64,000 bases of DNA from Tetracladium setigerum (GCA_031472005.1 PZJY01000010.1:1-64000); one strand, 5' to 3'. Shown: positions 44,852 to 57,313, numbered from the stretch's first letter. A program made the numbers and translations. The notes: generated by a model not told the origin, from the letters alone.

Positions 44852-46234
44852 TTCGAATGAGTCGATTGATCAAAGATTGGAGATAATTTAGGATTGAAAG
44901 AAGTTCTGATCGAGTTTGAAGTACTATAGAGTGGCTATAGTTATAGAAAATAAAAAAGATGGCGAGGTGATGAGACTTTATACTCCAATCTTCCCACGAC
45001 CACAAAGCTCACTCGTATCATTTCTCTTTTGGTAGCTTAATGCTTAAGTTCTCTCAGCTTTACTCCGCGGCCGACGTCTCTGTTACATCGTGTCTGGAAT
45101 CTACGGTTGGGGGCCAACGCAGCCGAATATCTGCCCGGAAGTCAGCTCATACTTGGCTCTGTTGGAGTTGTCTTTATTCTTTCGTGTAAAGTATTATAGC
45201 GTAGGATATTAAATTCCCGCCCCCGCCCGGATGCCATCGTTATTCTTGGCTCTTGTCTCTTGATACGGGCGTAAACTTCAGGCTTACTTGGCGTTGCGCG
45301 GAAATGCATTTGTTTCGGGTCGCCAAGACGAGGGGATATATAACAACAACAATCTCACATAATCTCGGCATTTGTATTGTCTTCGGCAAAGTTCGTATTC
45401 GACATTTGAAACGAGTGCAAGTGTCAGCTGTTTGCTCAAGTTTTTGGATCTATCCTTGAAGTTGCCTATGTTTTCGCGTTATAAATAGAAACAGGGACAG
45501 TAATTGCGGAGCTGTTGAAATTCTTCAAATAACTAAATGACTTTTCCGGGCCCACTTTCAGCTTCTGCACTTATCGTAGTACAATTTTGATTAAGAATTA
45601 ATTCTCTTACTTCGGTACTGACTATTGGAGCAGAGCAATGACCCGATCGAGTTACTTAACCGAGCTACATCAGCGCCAAGCGTTCTCTGTTACTTCGTGA
45701 TGTTCCAACCTTACCAGATCTGCATGTACCTTGGCTATCATATAACAAATCATAAAACAGCCTCTTTGATACTGTTTGTCTTTACAGATTATGAGCTTGG
45801 CCATGCGTACCTTTACCGAGTTCACACATTTACTCCTTTCTTACCAAATTAGCACTGACATCTGTTTAAACTTTATTTGTCAGAAACGCAGAAACATACA
45901 ACTCACGAGAACCAGCGCCATCCCGAAATCACTTATTATAAGTTTCTCGCTTAAGTATAATATGGGGTATTCCCTTCCGGGGCCGTCAGCATTGTAAGCT
46001 TAGATGATTTTTATGTCCTTCCCTACATTGCTTATCTTGGAATCTGCTTGCAACACGAACCCCACTCAAATACTTGAGAGTCAGTTAGATCCAATCACTT
46101 TTATTACCTGCTTGCTTACTTTTACGTAAATCGTATATCAAACAGGTCATATAACTTGGTATTATTTTCTAGCTCTATCTCCACGGACATGTATATTCTC
46201 TATTTACCATCTCGACAATTTTGCTCAATTTCTA
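44852..46234. other. Intergenic, nothing recognised
   Basis: It contains the promoter of the small secreted protein at its left edge. Otherwise there are short ORFs only. Confidence 0.55.
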
Positions 46235-47310
46235 ATAAACAATATTCTCTGCATACTCATCATCATAATATTCCTTCTCACCATACTGATCATCTCTCTT
46301 CTCCTCATCCTCCGGATCATACTCCTCATTCGAAAAGACAGTGGCACTCTTCGTCCTCCCACTAATAATAGTGGTACTCCACCCGAATATCCCACATCAT
46401 ACTCCTGCTCCTTTGTCACTTTCGACCGGGGTGTTCCCCTCGAAGATGAAGAAGATGTAATAGTATAAGGAGTTAATAATCCACTCTTATCCTGAGATAG
46501 TGGTGGCCTTCTTCTCGCTCGAGGTTGCGAACCTATCTCCTAGTATTCCTGCGGATGTTGTGGTGGTCGACGACGAGCATTGTCACCGCCCCCACCGCGC
46601 TGATTTTCGAAATCTCGTTAGGGAAATCTCGACATTGAAGAAGTGGGCTGACGTCACTGCTGAGGTCTCGCTCTCGGCGGCCGCGGGGAATATACCGGTC
46701 CCGGATTATTAAACTTATTACAATTATTATCTCTAGTACTAGATAGACGAGTATAAACCGTGTTAGTATTGCCCTTTATAGCACTTAATAAATAGCGATC
46801 GAACCTCTTAATTGCTTTATTTATAATTTAGAGTTAGGTAGAATCTAATTTCGGAGCTTTTTAGACTTTATTTGCTTGCTTTACTTATCCGTCCTCAATT
46901 TTATTTTCTTTATTATTATATTTATCCTTATCCTAATTTAAGGGTGAATTCTATATTTCGAAATCGGGAAGGGAATAAGCAATTTAGAATATATTACAGA
47001 TCTGCTTATTATTCTATCTTTAGTGGGGCTCGCGATAGTCGAATTATTATATTATATAGTTTCTAATAAATGTTTTATTAATAATTAGTGAAGAACGCTT
47101 CGGACCCTTTAAGCTTAATTTCTCTTCGAGTTTAAGTTTCTCTTTTTTAATAGTGTGGATTTTGCGGATATTAATATTAAAAATTCCTACGGTGTATTCT
47201 TTGCTTAGCGGTGGGTAGTATAAGCTAAAGTGGATGCGAGACTTGAACGCCTCGTCGAGGATACTAACTCGATTTGTGGTGAGGAAGAGGATTCCGAAAG
47301 AGTCCAACAG
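46235..47310 (-). pseudogene. AAA-ATPase pseudogene, C-terminal part, RIP-damaged
   Basis: On the minus strand, 47310-47220 reads GILFLTTNRVSILDEAFKSR then IHFSLYYPPLS. This is the sensor and arginine-finger region of a common fungal AAA-ATPase of unknown role. The following 500 bp are AT-rich and broken. The sequence recovers at 46690-46235 as a Pro/Arg-rich and then Asp/Glu/Tyr-rich tail (RRRPPQHPQEY, SSSSSRGTPRSKVT, EEYDPEDEEKRDD) spread over two frames with TAG and TGA stops. The upstream ATPase core, including Walker A, is missing, and the sequence changes abruptly near 47305 where the HET-side sequence begins. CpA depletion points to RIP. Confidence 0.7.
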
Positions 47311-47585
47311 ATCTCCGATCTTCCCAAATGGGTTCGTGGCGAATCTGGTGCTCAATTCGACCAGATATTCTACCGGTTTGACGACAATACAGAAGGACAT
47401 GACGAAGACACAAAGTCAAATTTGAGTCTTCTCATGACCAGCAAAGCCGAAGATGGATATAGATGGCAGTAATTTTTTATCTTATTACCCGAAAAAGGTG
47501 AGAAGCACATTCCAGAGATACTTGACTTCATGCTAAAAGCTTTGCATAAGATATCAAAGTTCCCATACCGGAACAGCTGGGAACT

Positions 47586-48475
47586 GTGACCGAACCCGAC
47601 ACAGCTGCTAGTATGGCCGCTAGTTGGATGGCGGATTGCGAGGCCAACCACACGAGCTGTGATCACTCCATGAAAATACCATCTTGGCGACCAACGAGGC
47701 TGATCAAGATCAGCAATGAGGATTCTTCGATACCACTGTGTCTCACAAGTGAAGTCCCACTCGCTCCATATCTCACACTCAGCCATTGTTGGGGGGGGCT
47801 TGGACTTCTTCAAGTTGCTCACTTCAAATATTGATAATGTGTTGGTCGCGCTTCCACTAGAGAAACTCTCCAAAGCATTTCAGGATGCGATTGAAGTCAC
47901 ACGCCGTCTTGGAACTCACTATATCTAGTTCGACTCACTTTGCATTATCCAAGATTCGCGTCAAGATTGGGAACGAGAATCAGTTGTGATGGGGAAGGTT
48001 TATAAAAATTCCTGGTGTACAATCTCAGCTACGGGCTTTCAGAACGGTCAAAGTGGGATTTTTGTCCAACGAGACAAATTGATGTTGTTACCTTAAAAGT
48101 TCCCATTTAATATACAAGACGAAGAAAAGAAGCTGATTTCAAATGAACAGTACTACGTTGTCGAAGACGTCTTACAGGCTGACATATTCGATGCACCACT
48201 AAATGAGCGAGCATGGGTGTTTCAAGAACGTGTGCTCTCTCCCAGAATTCTGCATTTCGGTTCTCGACTAATTCTTTGGGAATGCAAGGAGCTTACAGCC
48301 TACGAGACCTTTCCTGAAGGATTGCCGTACCTCCTCGGTGAAGGTTTCAAAGCCAGAATGTTTATTCCAGAATCGAGAGAGTCGGCAATTCCTAGCGATG
48401 ATGAGCTAGTAGATGTTCTTCTTCTGTGGGCAAGGTTGATATCAGGGTATAACAGTGGAAGTTAATTCCTTGAAG
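47586..48475 (+). pseudogene. HET-domain pseudogene
   Basis: The order of HET blocks is clear: LTLSHCWGG, LGTHYI-stop-FDSLCIIQDS, then a body with MGKVYKNSWCTISATGFQNG, and NERAWVFQERVLSPRILHFG. A frame change lies at a run of eight G (47791-47798), where one G too many would explain it. Two stops are inside the domain: TAG at 47927-47929 where Trp (TGG) is expected, and a TAA near 48093 where CAA would fit. Both are changes RIP makes. The C-terminal half is cut short at 48465 and followed by repeats. It is the third HET-related locus in the window. Confidence 0.8.
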
Positions 48476-48549
48476 AATCCTTGGCAGGATCCGCGATAGT
48501 TTGAGCTGATGCGATGTTTTCTGTCAATGTGTTGAACCTGTGAATCTAC

Positions 48550-48635
48550 CCAAAATCACTTGTTTTGCCTGTTTTGCATCAGCCTGTTTTACAGCATGTT
48601 TTGATGCATGTTTTGCATCAAAATGCAAGGTATGT
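48550..48635 (+). repeat. Short tandem TGTTTTGCATCA array
   Basis: Five to six variants of TGTTTTGCATCA / TGTTTTACAGCA / TGTTTTGATGCA follow each other at 12-15 bp spacing. In one frame they encode repeated CFA(S/T)A, but no gene was supported. Confidence 0.7.
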
Positions 48636-49331
48636 GCTATCAAAAGGCGTACTCGAAGTATCAGCAATGCGATGATGCTGAATCCCCTTGATTTACATGT
48701 ATATAAGGCCCCTATGGCACAGATTCATTTCCTCAGTCAGTCCTTCATCCTCAATCAAGCATATTCACCCCCTCAAATTCATCACTATCGTCACCAACTC
48801 ACTGATTCACTCACTACTATCAAAAATCATCACTTACATCATCATTCCAGTCATACGGTCACCCGTTCACGTCAATGCGTTTTCCGACGAGCTACAGCGG
48901 TGGTCATTTGAAATACTGGAAGGAGGTTTTGAGGCTTCCACTCTCATACTGCTACTACTTGGTAGCAGATCCTGCAAAATATCATCAGTATGGGTGGTAC
49001 TTTGGCAGCCCCACAACTTTCTTCCTCGTGGACAGAATAGAACTTCCTGAATATGGGCATGTAACCAACCCACTGCCGCAGGTACAGTATGTCCCGTACT
49101 TACGCATAAAATTCATGCGTTATACCAGCCGCATGCAAGTGCTAATTCTTGGTAACTTTATTTATGGGTTACAATTTACAAGTTTCACATATCGTTGGCT
49201 TCCGAATTCTTTCTCTTTTTCTCTGCCAGCGTCCTAAGCAGGTGTCAACCAGTTGTGAAAATGTTTAGATAAAATTGGAAATCTGATATAAACTCCATCA
49301 TTCATACTATATAGAAGAGCATAATAGTGAA
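48636..49331. other. Intergenic, nothing recognised
   Basis: Only short frames. The right edge is the 3' flank of the P450 gene. Confidence 0.5.
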
Positions 49332-51156
49332 CTAAACCACCTTCACCTTCAAACCACCATTCTCATGCCTCGTCATGCCTCCAAAGTAATCATGCACATA
49401 CTCCATATCCCGCTCGCTCGTCTCCCAAATCGTTAGATTCTCAAACCTTCTAAAGACCATCGCAAGCGTAATGTACATCTCAGCATATGCGAGGTTAGAT
49501 CCAATACACACTCTGGATCCGCCGCCAAAGGGATGAAGGTGCTTCTCCAATCGCCATCGTTCAGGCGAGTTAGGTGTAGACCAACGATCTGGGTTGAAGG
49601 TTTTAGGGTCGGGGAATATTTCGGGCGACATGGAAATGAACAGTGAGGACATTCCAATTGCATACTTTCAAGCGTGTTAAGGAAGGTGAAATGCCGAGGG
49701 AGAGGGGTACTTACACCTGCTGGGATGGTCCATTCTTTGTACTGCACACTCTGTTTAGGATTAACACGTGGAAGGCGCGAGGTTGCACCAATAGCGAGTC
49801 TGTGTTTCGACATTGGTCAGCATTAGGTTGATGTGTGGAAAGGGGGGCGAGAAATTTACCGAAGGCTTTCCCTGATGATTGCAGAAAAGTAGGGAAGGTT
49901 TTCGAGTGATTTCCATGATGGGATCTCGTTTGGATCAGGAATAGCGATCTTCAATTCTTGCTTCAACTTCTCATGAACCTCGGAGTGCGAGACTACCAGA
50001 TATGTCACCAGTGTGAGGAGATTGCCCGTCGTTTCAAAACCTGCTGCCAGAATACTGTTGGCATCCACGGCCAACCGTTTAAAAGCTTTCTCTTTGGGAG
50101 GCAGTGATTCAGATCTGGATAGTTCCCAGATCACCGTCGGATATCGTCTAGTCTCATTTACCTCAGGCGAAGTGTTCAAAAGTATTTTCGTCTGCTCGGT
50201 AGTGAAATTTTGCATATCGATCACTTCTAACGCACTTGGTTGGGTGATGGCAAGTAACCAGCGTGGCATGGCCTCAAAGATATCCATAATGACTGGAACT
50301 TGTCGGATAAGTCCCGACATCTCCCATAACGCTCTCCAGGCAGAGTAGAATGCTTCTCCCCAGTCATCACGATCGATCAGACCAAATTGAGAACCTAGTG
50401 CATATTCAGAGATGATATCGACCGTCATACATCTATATGCGTAGAATAGTGGGATTGCTTTTCCCTCCTTAGCACAGACTGCCATGCGATCTGTAAGACG
50501 ATTGACAACATCGCCGATGAGGGGTTCAATCTTCGAGATTGCGGAACTAGAGAAAAATGGTTTGAGAGCCCCACTTCGCTGACGATGAACCTCTGCCTCG
50601 ATGGTTGGAAATGTTGCTTCGGGGTTTCCCAGCATGGAGTAGAAGTATTTGTACTTATCTACTTTGTTGTTCGTTTGGGAGTAAAGCGTACTATAGTACT
50701 CATGATCGAGGATGTGCACCTAGGCGAGGTCAGCTGAGCGGATCATATCAAGATCAATCCGAGATGAAATTTGAGAGCTCGCTGTAGAGCTTTAAATTCA
50801 TTGATGGCTAGTTCATAATTCTGAAGCAAGTAACTCTGGCCGAGGTCCTTACTTCATTGGGTCCAATGCGGACGATAGGACCTGTGCAATTCGTCAGCAC
50901 ATTGGCGGATAGGCACAATATCTTACTTACCATATATCTCATGCATCTTTCCAACCTCAAATATGTACCTCCCTTTCTTGACTACATCGTAATAACCTTC
51001 GTAGAGGTGGGTTGCAGCCGCAAGTTTAGGACCAGGGAACCTTGCCAGTGGGTGAAAAAAGAGCCTATAGATCCATTTGAAGGTTACATATGCGAGAAGT
51101 GAGTACAACAATGCCGACTTCAGGATGCCAATCAGATTTAGACTATTAGAATCCAT
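49332..51156 (-). CDS. Cytochrome P450 monooxygenase
   Basis: Five exons on the minus strand (51156-50931, 50881-50853, 50719-49860, 49799-49715, 49664-49332) keep phase throughout and give about 510 residues, the usual length. The N-terminus has a membrane anchor (ILKSALLYSLLAYVTFKWIY) and the PFPGPKLAA-type hinge. The hallmark motifs are all present: AGFETTGN for oxygen activation, ESLR (ExxR), FNPDRW and the heme loop FGGGSRVCIG with its Cys ligand. It should sit in the ER membrane and oxidise a small molecule; the substrate is unknown. An upstream in-frame ATG at 51222 is possible, but 51156 places the anchor at the start. It shares a 640-bp promoter region with the methyltransferase gene. 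Confidence 0.92.
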
Positions 51157-51796
51157 TGTTGCGTTGTTGGTGTAACATAAAGGTCGTCGAAGCAAGGGGG
51201 AAATATGTTCAACAATAGGCATTAATAAAAGTTGCTGATGTCAAAAGTGGGACCGCAGCGCTTGACCTAACTCAGAAGCCCATCCGCAAATGCTGTGCGC
51301 TGTTCACCTCCGTGTGCTGCTGGCTGGATGAGGAAAAGTCTTGAATTCCTGCCACCGCCGCCGTGTACAATGATACAGCGACTAATAATGATTGTACCAT
51401 GTTGAAAAGTGGCAACGAGTACGCCAAGTTATCCGTACACTGTTTCCTGCCAGGGTACAAGGCCACGTATGAAATGGTGCAAAACGGTACACCGCCTAAA
51501 TCCTTGTTCTTGCATCAATCGGATTCAATCCTGTCCCTTCATATGAAATATGGAGCTGCACGAACGCCGAGGAGCCAATAGGATAGTTGCATCTTTCTCC
51601 CCGGCTAAATCCTCGAGCTCTTCGTGGACCCAGTACCCGCATCTGAGTTAGTGTGTGGTGTGGAACGTTGATTATCTCGACGACTTCTTTTCGTGGGAGC
51701 AATCTCGCACTTAGAACTTCATTTGTGGAAACAAGCAGTGCCGATCCTCAAAAAGATATCTGTCGTGGCAGGCATATCTTGCCTTGATATTCAATA
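51157..51796. promoter_or_regulatory. Shared divergent promoter of P450 and methyltransferase
   Basis: This 640-bp gap separates two start codons pointing away from each other. No long ORF lies in it. Such shared promoters often co-regulate small metabolic pairs in fungi, but no specific operator was recognised. Confidence 0.45.
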
Positions 51797-53513
51797 ATGG
51801 CGACATCAAACCCTGGGGCGGAACTAGAGAAGGTCACTCCAACATCGCCTTCAAGTTCGGACCCTGCAGAGAAAACTGCGCAAGGAACGAATTCTAATGA
51901 GAAAAAGGCTCTTTCGTCACCAGACGGAGACGTAGCTACAGATGCCGGAACAGTGGCATCAACAACAGGGCCACCAGCAGTAGCAGATGAAGCACAGCCC
52001 ACCGTAGATTCAACTCCCCAACAAGATATTGAGGCCGAGGAGGAGGAGGTAGTTATTGGTCGTTCGTCACATTCTCACCAGCAGGCTGATTCTACGTAGT
52101 CTTTGGTCGCGGGCATAGGGAATAATTCTGATGCCGACTCATCATACGGAGATGAAGTGTAAGCGCAAGTCGATGTTGTCCCACACCACATCTAACTGTT
52201 TGAGTAGTGAGAGCTTTACCACTTCATTGAAAGCCAGTGTCACTGCCTTTAAATACGAAAATGGACGACGGTACCATGCTCAGGAGGAAGCTCGTAAGAC
52301 ACTTTCAGCTCCCGCCAAAGAAACCAAATTCTAATTGCAACTGCACAGAGTATTTCTTACCAAATGACGAGGTATATAGATTCATTTGCACCGTGATTGA
52401 AGATTCTAAAGTTCACAGAGAGAAATGGATCGCCTTGATCTCTTCCACCATCTTTTGACCCTGAGATGCGACGATAGACTTCATCTAGCGCCAATCGGCC
52501 CGAAACCACAGAGGATCCTTGATCTTGGAACAGGTTCTGGGATATGGGCTATAGAGATGGGTTTGTTCTCTGATCTAGAGTGGAAAACCTATGAAAATAT
52601 GGGCTAACGTCGATATAGGTGATGCCTATCCCTCTGCCGTGGTTTGTACTCCCACCAAAACCAGACATCGCATCGCTGATGTAGCCACTAGGTATATGGA
52701 ATCGATCTTAGTCCGACGCAACCTGCCATGTAAGTCCTAATTCTGTAGTGAATATCTCCGCGGATTACGCCTCGCACACCAGGAGGAGTGATATCGCCTT
52801 AGATCCTTTTCAAGGCTAACCAAGGACTAGGGTACCTGTAAACGTCAATTTTGAAGTCGACGACATTGAAGCCCCCTGGATGTATTCGCAAAAGTTCGAC
52901 TATATTCACTGCAGATACTTAGCAGGCTCGATCAAAGACTGGCCAAGACTCATGGCGCAGGCTTACGAGTTCCTTGCTCCCGGGGGATACGTTGAGTTTC
53001 AAGACTTTGACATGAAATTCTATTCGAATGACGGGACATTCGTTCCTGGAAGTGCCCCGGATATCTGGACGAGTGAGATAGTAGAAGCACTTAAATCCTT
53101 TGACCGCGAACCAGAACCTGGCCCGAAGTTGGAACAATGGGTGAGAGAAGCCGGTTTTGAGAACATAAACCATGAGCTTTTTCCGATTCCTTGTGGAATT
53201 TGGCCAAAGGATAAAAGATTTGTAGGTTTCTAAGATATTGGGTAAGACGTACACTAACAGTCTTATAGAAGGAAATCGGCGCTTGTGATCTTTCCATGTT
53301 CCTCGAAGGACTAGAGGGTATCTCTCTGCGTGCCCTTGTTACTTCTCAGAGATGGACTGCCGAAGAAGTGATGGCATTCTTGCCTTCTGTTCGAAAAGAC
53401 CTACTGAATAAGAAGATTCATACTTTGCACAACATGTAAGTTCAGAAGAAGTAGAGCGTATTAAGCAGAATTAATAATGTAATAGGCATGTTGTCTGGGC
53501 ACAGAAGCCATAA
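51797..53513 (+). CDS. LaeA-like SAM-dependent methyltransferase
   Basis: Ten exons (51797-52058, 52119-52158, 52208-52293, 52349-52371, 52419-52560, 52619-52641, 52692-52729, 52831-53221, 53269-53435, 53486-53513) sum to exactly 1200 nt, 399 residues. After a Ser/Thr/Glu-rich, probably disordered N-terminus comes the block YENGRRYHA and YFLPNDE. The Rossmann-type core has motif I LDLGTGSGIWAIEM, acidic GIDLSPTQPAM after the second strand, FDYIHCRYLAGSIKDWPRL and LAPGGYVEFQDFD. Relatives include LaeA and many methyltransferases near secondary-metabolite genes. A TAG at 52098-52100 is removed by intron 52059-52118, whose donor GTCGTT is weak. It may modify the product of the adjacent P450 or act as a regulator; both are inference. 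Confidence 0.87.
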
Positions 53514-54376
53514 TAAGAGAAGAGTGGATAGGTCTATAGACTAGGCATTTCATATATCTACTTGATAAATAATCAACCAATTTGAAGAGGGTGCGATAGT
53601 AAATGTAGTAAACTGCGATAGCCATCAGAGAACTCATCGTCAGTTAATCCCGTGACCGTAATAACACTGCCAGAGGACCCGATCACTAGCAAAGCAAGGA
53701 TGTATAATGATGTCTATAATACAATGAGTGTATCAGAAATAATAGGCCAATTATAGAGAAAAGAAGAAAACTACTACTTAATAAGGTAGCTAGATGTTAA
53801 GTTGTTACATGGGAAATTATCGACTTTATTAATATCTTGCAGTTCGCTAAGATATGATAAAGATTGGCTGTGAGACACATACTGTAAGACGAAGCCCCCC
53901 CATACTATGACTATGTTCAACGCTAAAGGGTTCTTCGCAGCGGGAACTTTGGTAGGTTTGGTATGTTTGGCCGTATGCTTGGGCCTTGGCTGGAGGTTTA
54001 AAAATAACAAGGGTGAAGTACTGAGTCGACAAAGCTTCTGGATCCGCTCGGCTGGGCACTGCCTCTTCGAGAGTATGAAGTATCTGACTTCTGGCCATAT
54101 CCTCAGAACTTCTGTGCCAATATGCCCATCAAAAAGCCTTGAGACATTGTAAGGCGGATTGCCAGCTCCAACCAATAGAAATAAGTCACGTGCATAAATA
54201 TGCAGAAAGGAACCATCAGCTGGACGACAAGCTCCGCCTCCCTTCGAGAATCTCATTTCCGTTATTATCTTGCCAGTGTCTGAATTGCTACCAGAAAGAT
54301 TATCTCCCCTCCAAAAGCCGTTATTACCTACAAATATTCAAACTATATCCACCACTGATTTCAAATTCGCTCTGCA
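53514..54376. other. Intergenic, nothing recognised
   Basis: AT-rich 3' flank of the methyltransferase followed by the promoter of the HET gene at 54377. Confidence 0.55.
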
Positions 54377-56420
54377 ATGTCACTTTCACTTCTGCAATCC
54401 GAAAGCTTGTGTGAAAAGTGCCACGAAATTCTCATATATCTTCCTCGGAGAGTTGTTGCGTACGGTGAGAGCGGCTCTCGACAGCTTATTCGTGAATATG
54501 CTACACTAGCGGACATAGAAGAAGCTGCAATTTTAGGGTGCGCTTTTTGCAGGTTAGTCAACGCCTGCCATTGTCGTAGCACACGATCAAAGCCTGCGGT
54601 GAGTTGCACCTCACTGAAAGTATATCGGGTCACTCGCGGGGCGTCATTAAAGCATAATTTTCTAAAAATTGAATGCGGCCACGCTTATGGCTGGCATTCT
54701 GAGCAATGTTTAGGCATTATGCCGGTCGTTGAAGGTACACGCTCACGGTTTCTGTATTTGCAAACTTTATTCTCACTGAGTATGGCACAGGACGTTTGAA
54801 TCAATTGAATGCATGTTCTTCGTCTTCTTCTGATGATAGCTTCAAACTGGCCCACAGCTGGCTTCGTGAATGTGTGCAGAATCATCATGATTGTCAAAGA
54901 AAAGTGCCAAGACGACTGCCTACACGCTTAATCAAAATTGTACCATCGAAGAAGTCTACCTGCAAAACACTAAAGCTCAACTTGATAGAAACAAATGTCG
55001 ATGATTTTGGCATATACGCAGCGCTAAGCTATTGCTGAGGGTTGTCGCAGCACACGATCTTGACGTTGAAAAATATCGATCGAATGCGCCAAGAGATCGA
55101 CTTTGCAACCCTCCACAAACACTCAGAGACGCGGTGCTGGTCTGCATCAAATTGGATCTCCAATATCTGTGGGTTGATGCGCTTTGTATTTTGCAAGATT
55201 CGAAAAGAGATTGGCACAAGGAATCTGCGAAGATGGGAGCTGTATTTGGCAATTGCCTCCTCACTATCAAAGCCTCTGGAGCAAGTGATAGTCATGGCGG
55301 ATGTTTCCTGCCACGAAAGCCCACAGAGCTCGTCCCAGCCAGATTGCGTTGCTGGGCTCCTGAATTCGAGAAAGTTAGTGAGGCATTGGGCTATTACCAA
55401 GAAGTCTCAACGGAACGTGAACCACTGGGAACACGCGCATGGACCTTTCAAGAAGATCTGTTATCTCCTAGGGTTCTTTCCTACGGTAAAAAGGAAATGT
55501 GGTGGGAATGTAACACATCCATGGTCAGCGATGGGGGCAGGCAGGTCATTGAAACACACGTTGTCAGAGGACTTCCCAAACCTCTTCGAACCACTCGACC
55601 GTGGCAATTTCCCAACCACGCCCCAATAAGATCAGAATTCATCAAGGCGACTTGGCTCTTCATCATGAAAGAATATGGTGTCAGGCATTTGACCTTCCCT
55701 GAAGATCGACTACCTGCGCTGTCCGGAATTGCCAGAATTTTCCATACCAGTCTGCCAACGGACATGTACCATGCTGGGCTTTGGGAGTCGCACATTCCTC
55801 AGAACCTCCTTTGGTATATTTCATATCCAGCACCTCGAGACGATTCCAAAGTCCGTGTACCTTCATGGTCCTGGGCCTCGGTAGGTCAACTCCAGCCGGA
55901 TAACTACCTGATCTTCAACGAGAACTTTTATAGTCAGGTGTCTTGCCAATTCATCTTCTCGAAAATCAATTTGGCAGGTAGCAATCCATACGGCGAGGTT
56001 AGAGATGGACTTTTAACTTTAAGAGGCCCGCTCCTCAAGGTATGGCGCGTACGTTCGTCTGAATCGATTACAGGCGAACAGTATCTATATCTAGAACGCG
56101 GTGGCTATTTGATAGATCTTGTCATTAATAGTGGGAAAAGCTTCGAGATTCGTTCTTGGGATCATGCATATGGAAGATTGGGCAAATTCAACGTGGCCAT
56201 GACATTATTGCAAGATGCAGGGGTATTGATTGAGACATGGCTTTTGTGCATTACATTGGACAGTGGTGGATTCTCTCAGGGACTAGTTCTGGACCCGATC
56301 ACACGCTTTCCTCAAACTAAGAAAGACAGATATTCATCCCAATGCCGCCGGATTGGGACTTTCTTGAGAGCCAAATGTAAATGGGGTTCTGCGGATGTCC
56401 AAACGGTCACAATTGAGTAA
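54377..56420 (+). CDS. HET-domain protein with three frame or stop breaks
   Basis: A single-exon HET gene. The N-terminus has paired Cys (LCEKCHEI, LGCAFCRLVNA) as in many HET proteins. The HET domain (residues about 215-365) shows IYAALSYC, YLWVDALCILQDSKRDW and GTRAWTFQEDLLSPRVLSYG; a long C-terminal part has VPSWSWASVGQ, also usual for the family. Three breaks interrupt it: a missing base near 54794-54798, a TGA at 55036-55038 in place of the Trp of SYCWG, and a missing base near 55109-55115. Adding the two bases gives 682 codons exactly. The TGA could be a lost GGG (TGC TGG GGA GGG) or a real nonsense change. So it is either a live gene with sequencing errors or a recent pseudogene. Confidence 0.75.
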
Positions 56421-56603
56421 GCACAAAGACGGTGATTCTGCCGAGGTAAATATAGCAAACCTAGAAATTAGATATTGAACGGCAGAAGTAGAGGACCTTA
56501 CATTGGACGACCGAATCACACCCAGCTCCAAGTTTCTATTGAGACAGCGGCTTTGATCTTTCAAACACCTCTGCCTCCACTTTTTCTAAAAGCAATACAA
56601 CGT

Positions 56604-57313
56604 TCATCGAAAAAAAGTAATACCAGCCTCAACGTTGTCGAATCCATGATGCCAATCTCCTTGTAAAATCGCGTCGTACATAATTACCAGCTCCCAAGCC
56701 TTGAAATTCCGCAAAAGAGCCTTCAGGTGCTCGGGATTTCCATAGTCAATCTCGGGCTTCTCCTCCCCCTCATCCTCATCCCAATCATCCTCCCACTCTC
56801 CCATGTGATTGATAAGATCCGATTGCACCAGCGTGATGTAATAACTCCCTGGGCCCCCCTCTTGTTGTTGGCATCGCCATCCACCACACTGTTGATAGAG
56901 ACTTCATCGGCGAAGATGAAGAATTCGAAATGAGGCCGCCCGACCACCCTTGACTCGAGTTCCTCCGACTCTGTCACGTAGTCTGGACGCTCTGGCTCCT
57001 TCCCATCAATTTCAGCTTTCTTGCGAAGTTCCTCAAGCACCCAAGCGTCGTGGAAGTCCCTGGCTTCCTTCCAACCTTTGCCACTCAAGGCTTCTTCGTT
57101 CTCAATGATATTCCATTCCAAGCTCTCCCACAAATCCTGGTCGTTCTCAAGGTACTCTTGTGTGTCCTCCTTAAGTAGACTGATGAATTTTGCCCATCTC
57201 TCTTGCGATGAGTATGAGCATCGATAGATGTTGAATCCCCATTTGTCAATGCCGCCACTCCGGTTGCGGTCGCGGATGCGTTCTATTGGCGTTCTAAAGT
57301 TGTATGCCGACAT
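56604..57313 (-). CDS. Conserved fungal protein of unknown function, acidic C-terminus
   Basis: The ATG at 57313 begins MSAYNFRTPIERIRDRNR. Residues 1-130 are charged and helical, with many Trp (DKWGFNIYRCSY, DLWESLEWNIIE, GWKEARDFHDAWV). The first frame ends in unlikely text, while another frame, shifted one base near the C/G run at 56851-56860, continues with convincing protein: YYITLVQSDLINHMGEWEDD and then an acidic stretch. With one base restored the protein is 236 residues. I know of no domain with a function. It may be cytosolic; there is no signal peptide or membrane span. Confidence 0.65.

Noticed and set aside
44483..44860. Plus-strand 125-codon ORF opposite the small secreted protein
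   Set aside because: The minus strand has a signal peptide, a valid intron and Cys pattern; this frame is its shadow.
47230..47472. Plus-strand 80-codon acidic ORF
   Set aside because: It overlaps the end of the AAA-ATPase remnant and the HET-side junction, and has no recognisable domain.
52098..52100. TAG stop as proof that the methyltransferase gene is dead
   Set aside because: A 60-bp intron removes it and leaves a complete 399-residue model with correct phases.
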